Positions 5,124-5,959 of a DNA stretch of 5,959 nt are shown one piece after another. Both the position numbers and the translations under genes were made by a program. Below the pieces are notes generated by a model. It made no database searches and was not told the DNA's origin. It saw only the letters and a list, made by a program, of their open reading frames with translations. Origin of the DNA: Fimbriimonadaceae bacterium (GTDB lineage: Bacteria; Armatimonadota; Fimbriimonadia; Fimbriimonadales; Fimbriimonadaceae); NCBI GenBank assembly GCA_022402505.1, contig JAKRSE010000372.1:1-5959 (forward strand), written 5' to 3'. Position 1 is the first letter of the stretch. Each line of letters begins with the position of its first letter.

Positions 5124-5959
5124 ATGACGTCCTTGATCCTGGCCTGTCTCCTCGCCCAGTCTCAGCCCGATTGGAACTGGGCGCCGGTGGCCCCCCTGCC
5201 TCAGCCCGAGCGGCCGCGTGATGTCTGGGCCTTCCGGTCGGTTCTGGATGGAAACGCGCGGATCGCCACCTTCGCTTTGCGAGAAGGCCTCTGGGCGGCC
5301 TACGACACGAAGACCGGCCGGCTCTACAAGGCCTGGAACGGCGGGGTCCGATTCGACGGCGCCGTCTACACCTCCGCCCACGGCCCTCAGCCGACCTCAC
5401 AGGGCTTCGCCTACACCGAGGGCAGCCGGGACGGATGGACCCTCGCCTCGGGCGGCAGCGAGACGGAGCTGAACCCGGTCTGGAAGGGGATGACCTTCAC
5501 CAAGGCCGGGCGGGTCTACATGACCTATGAGGCTCAAGTGGGGCGCCGGACGATCCGCCTGGAAGAGATGCCGGAAGCCCAGGTGACTCCGACCACCGTC
5601 ACCTTCCACCGCATCTTCCGGGCTTCGGGAATCCGGCCGGGAGAGGTCCTTCGGTTCAATTTCGGCGTCCAAAACGCCATGGAGGCCCCCGAGATTTCGG
5701 CGTCCAACTCCAGCGTCTCCGACCTGGGAGGCGGCGAGTTTATCGGCTCCCTCCAGCTGCCCTCCGGCCGTCACGTTCGGCTCTCCACCAGGTTCCGGAA
5801 GGTGGATCCCGGCGCGGAGACGCCCCCGGTCGTCGCGTCTCTCGCTCCGGCGGCGCCCGAGGTCGTGGAAGCGGCCGAAGACCAGGTGCCCGGCCTGGCG
5901 ATGAGGGTCTATGCCCTCAACCGGTCGATCAGCCGACTGCCCCAGCTGGTACCCGGGCA
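5124..5959 (+). CDS. Secreted protein of unknown function, N-terminal part (cut by window end)
   Basis: The frame is open from ATG 5124 to the right edge (278 full codons). An in-frame TAG at 5109 rules out longer starts. The first residues, MTSLILACLLAQSQ, look like a very short signal peptide, probably cut after Ala11, although its n-region has no Lys or Arg. An ILAC resembles a lipobox but lies too near the N-terminus for a usual lipoprotein. Residues about 33-150 form a Trp/Tyr-rich, beta-looking domain: DVWAFRSVLDGNARIATFAL, then LWAAYDTKTGRLYKAWNGGV, then FDGAVYTSAHGPQPTSQGFAY. I recall similar N-terminal modules in Planctomycete and Bacteroidete secreted proteins fused to cytochrome c or sugar-dehydrogenase domains. 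This is memory only, and no CxxCH heme site is seen in the visible part. Residues about 155-225 look like a second beta domain, and 230-255 is an Ala/Pro/Glu linker. No Shine-Dalgarno sequence is present; the promoter box stands 9 nt upstream. It is confident as a gene, while its function is open. Confidence 0.85.
   Translation, partial: MTSLILACLLAQSQPDWNWAPVAPLPQPERPRDVWAFRSVLDGNARIATFALREGLWAAYDTKTGRLYKAWNGGVRFDGAVYTSAHGPQPTSQGFAYTEGSRDGWTLASGGSETELNPVWKGMTFTKAGRVYMTYEAQVGRRTIRLEEMPEAQVTPTTVTFHRIFRASGIRPGEVLRFNFGVQNAMEAPEISASNSSVSDLGGGEFIGSLQLPSGRHVRLSTRFRKVDPGAETPPVVASLAPAAPEVVEAAEDQVPGLAMRVYALNRSISRLPQLVPG

Overview
The window is GC-rich bacterial chromosome with ordinary housekeeping and surface genes. 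The best lineage clue is the pseudopilin at 4435-5091. Its N-terminus (RRAFTLIELLVVIAIIAILAA, then ILFPVFAQAKAAAK) and its C-terminal H-x9-DG motif are of a kind I associate with Armatimonadota (Fimbriimonadia-like) and, less closely, with Planctomycetota. This placement is recalled from family style and was not tested by a search. The starts I could inspect have no well-spaced Shine-Dalgarno sequence. Three of them instead have a TAGAAT/TAGAGT box 7-21 nt upstream, which suggests very short-leader or leaderless transcripts.

Layout, left to right. Positions 2-430 (+) hold the C-terminal ligand-binding part of a TetR-family regulator cut by the window edge. Converging on it and overlapping its tail by 34 bp is an unrecognised 140-residue gene (819-397, -). 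That gene lies 21 bp downstream of a complete tRNA-Ser(GGA) gene (928-841, -) and may share its transcript. On the + strand, a 59-residue DUF2256 zinc-ribbon gene (1001-1180) overlaps by 29 bp the start of a dGTP triphosphohydrolase-family HD protein (1152-2183).

A 401-bp gap (2184-2584) lies between the convergent ends of dgt and pilB. I see no credible gene in it. It holds three successive imperfect palindromes of nearly equal length (67, 66 and 66 bp). Each has a 9-bp outer stem, one unpaired position or mismatch, a 6-7 bp inner stem and a 33-35 nt loop. The second and third look related in sequence, with compensatory changes in the stems. This is the most unusual signal in the window.

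Positions 4294-2585 (-) encode a complete PilB/GspE-type assembly ATPase. A promoter region containing a 50-bp palindrome separates it from the divergent H-x9-DG pseudopilin (4435-5091, +). The two are plausibly motor and substrate of the same type IV pilus or type II secretion-like machine. Directly after it, from 5124 to the right edge, is the start of a secreted protein of unknown role, which has its own extended -10 promoter.
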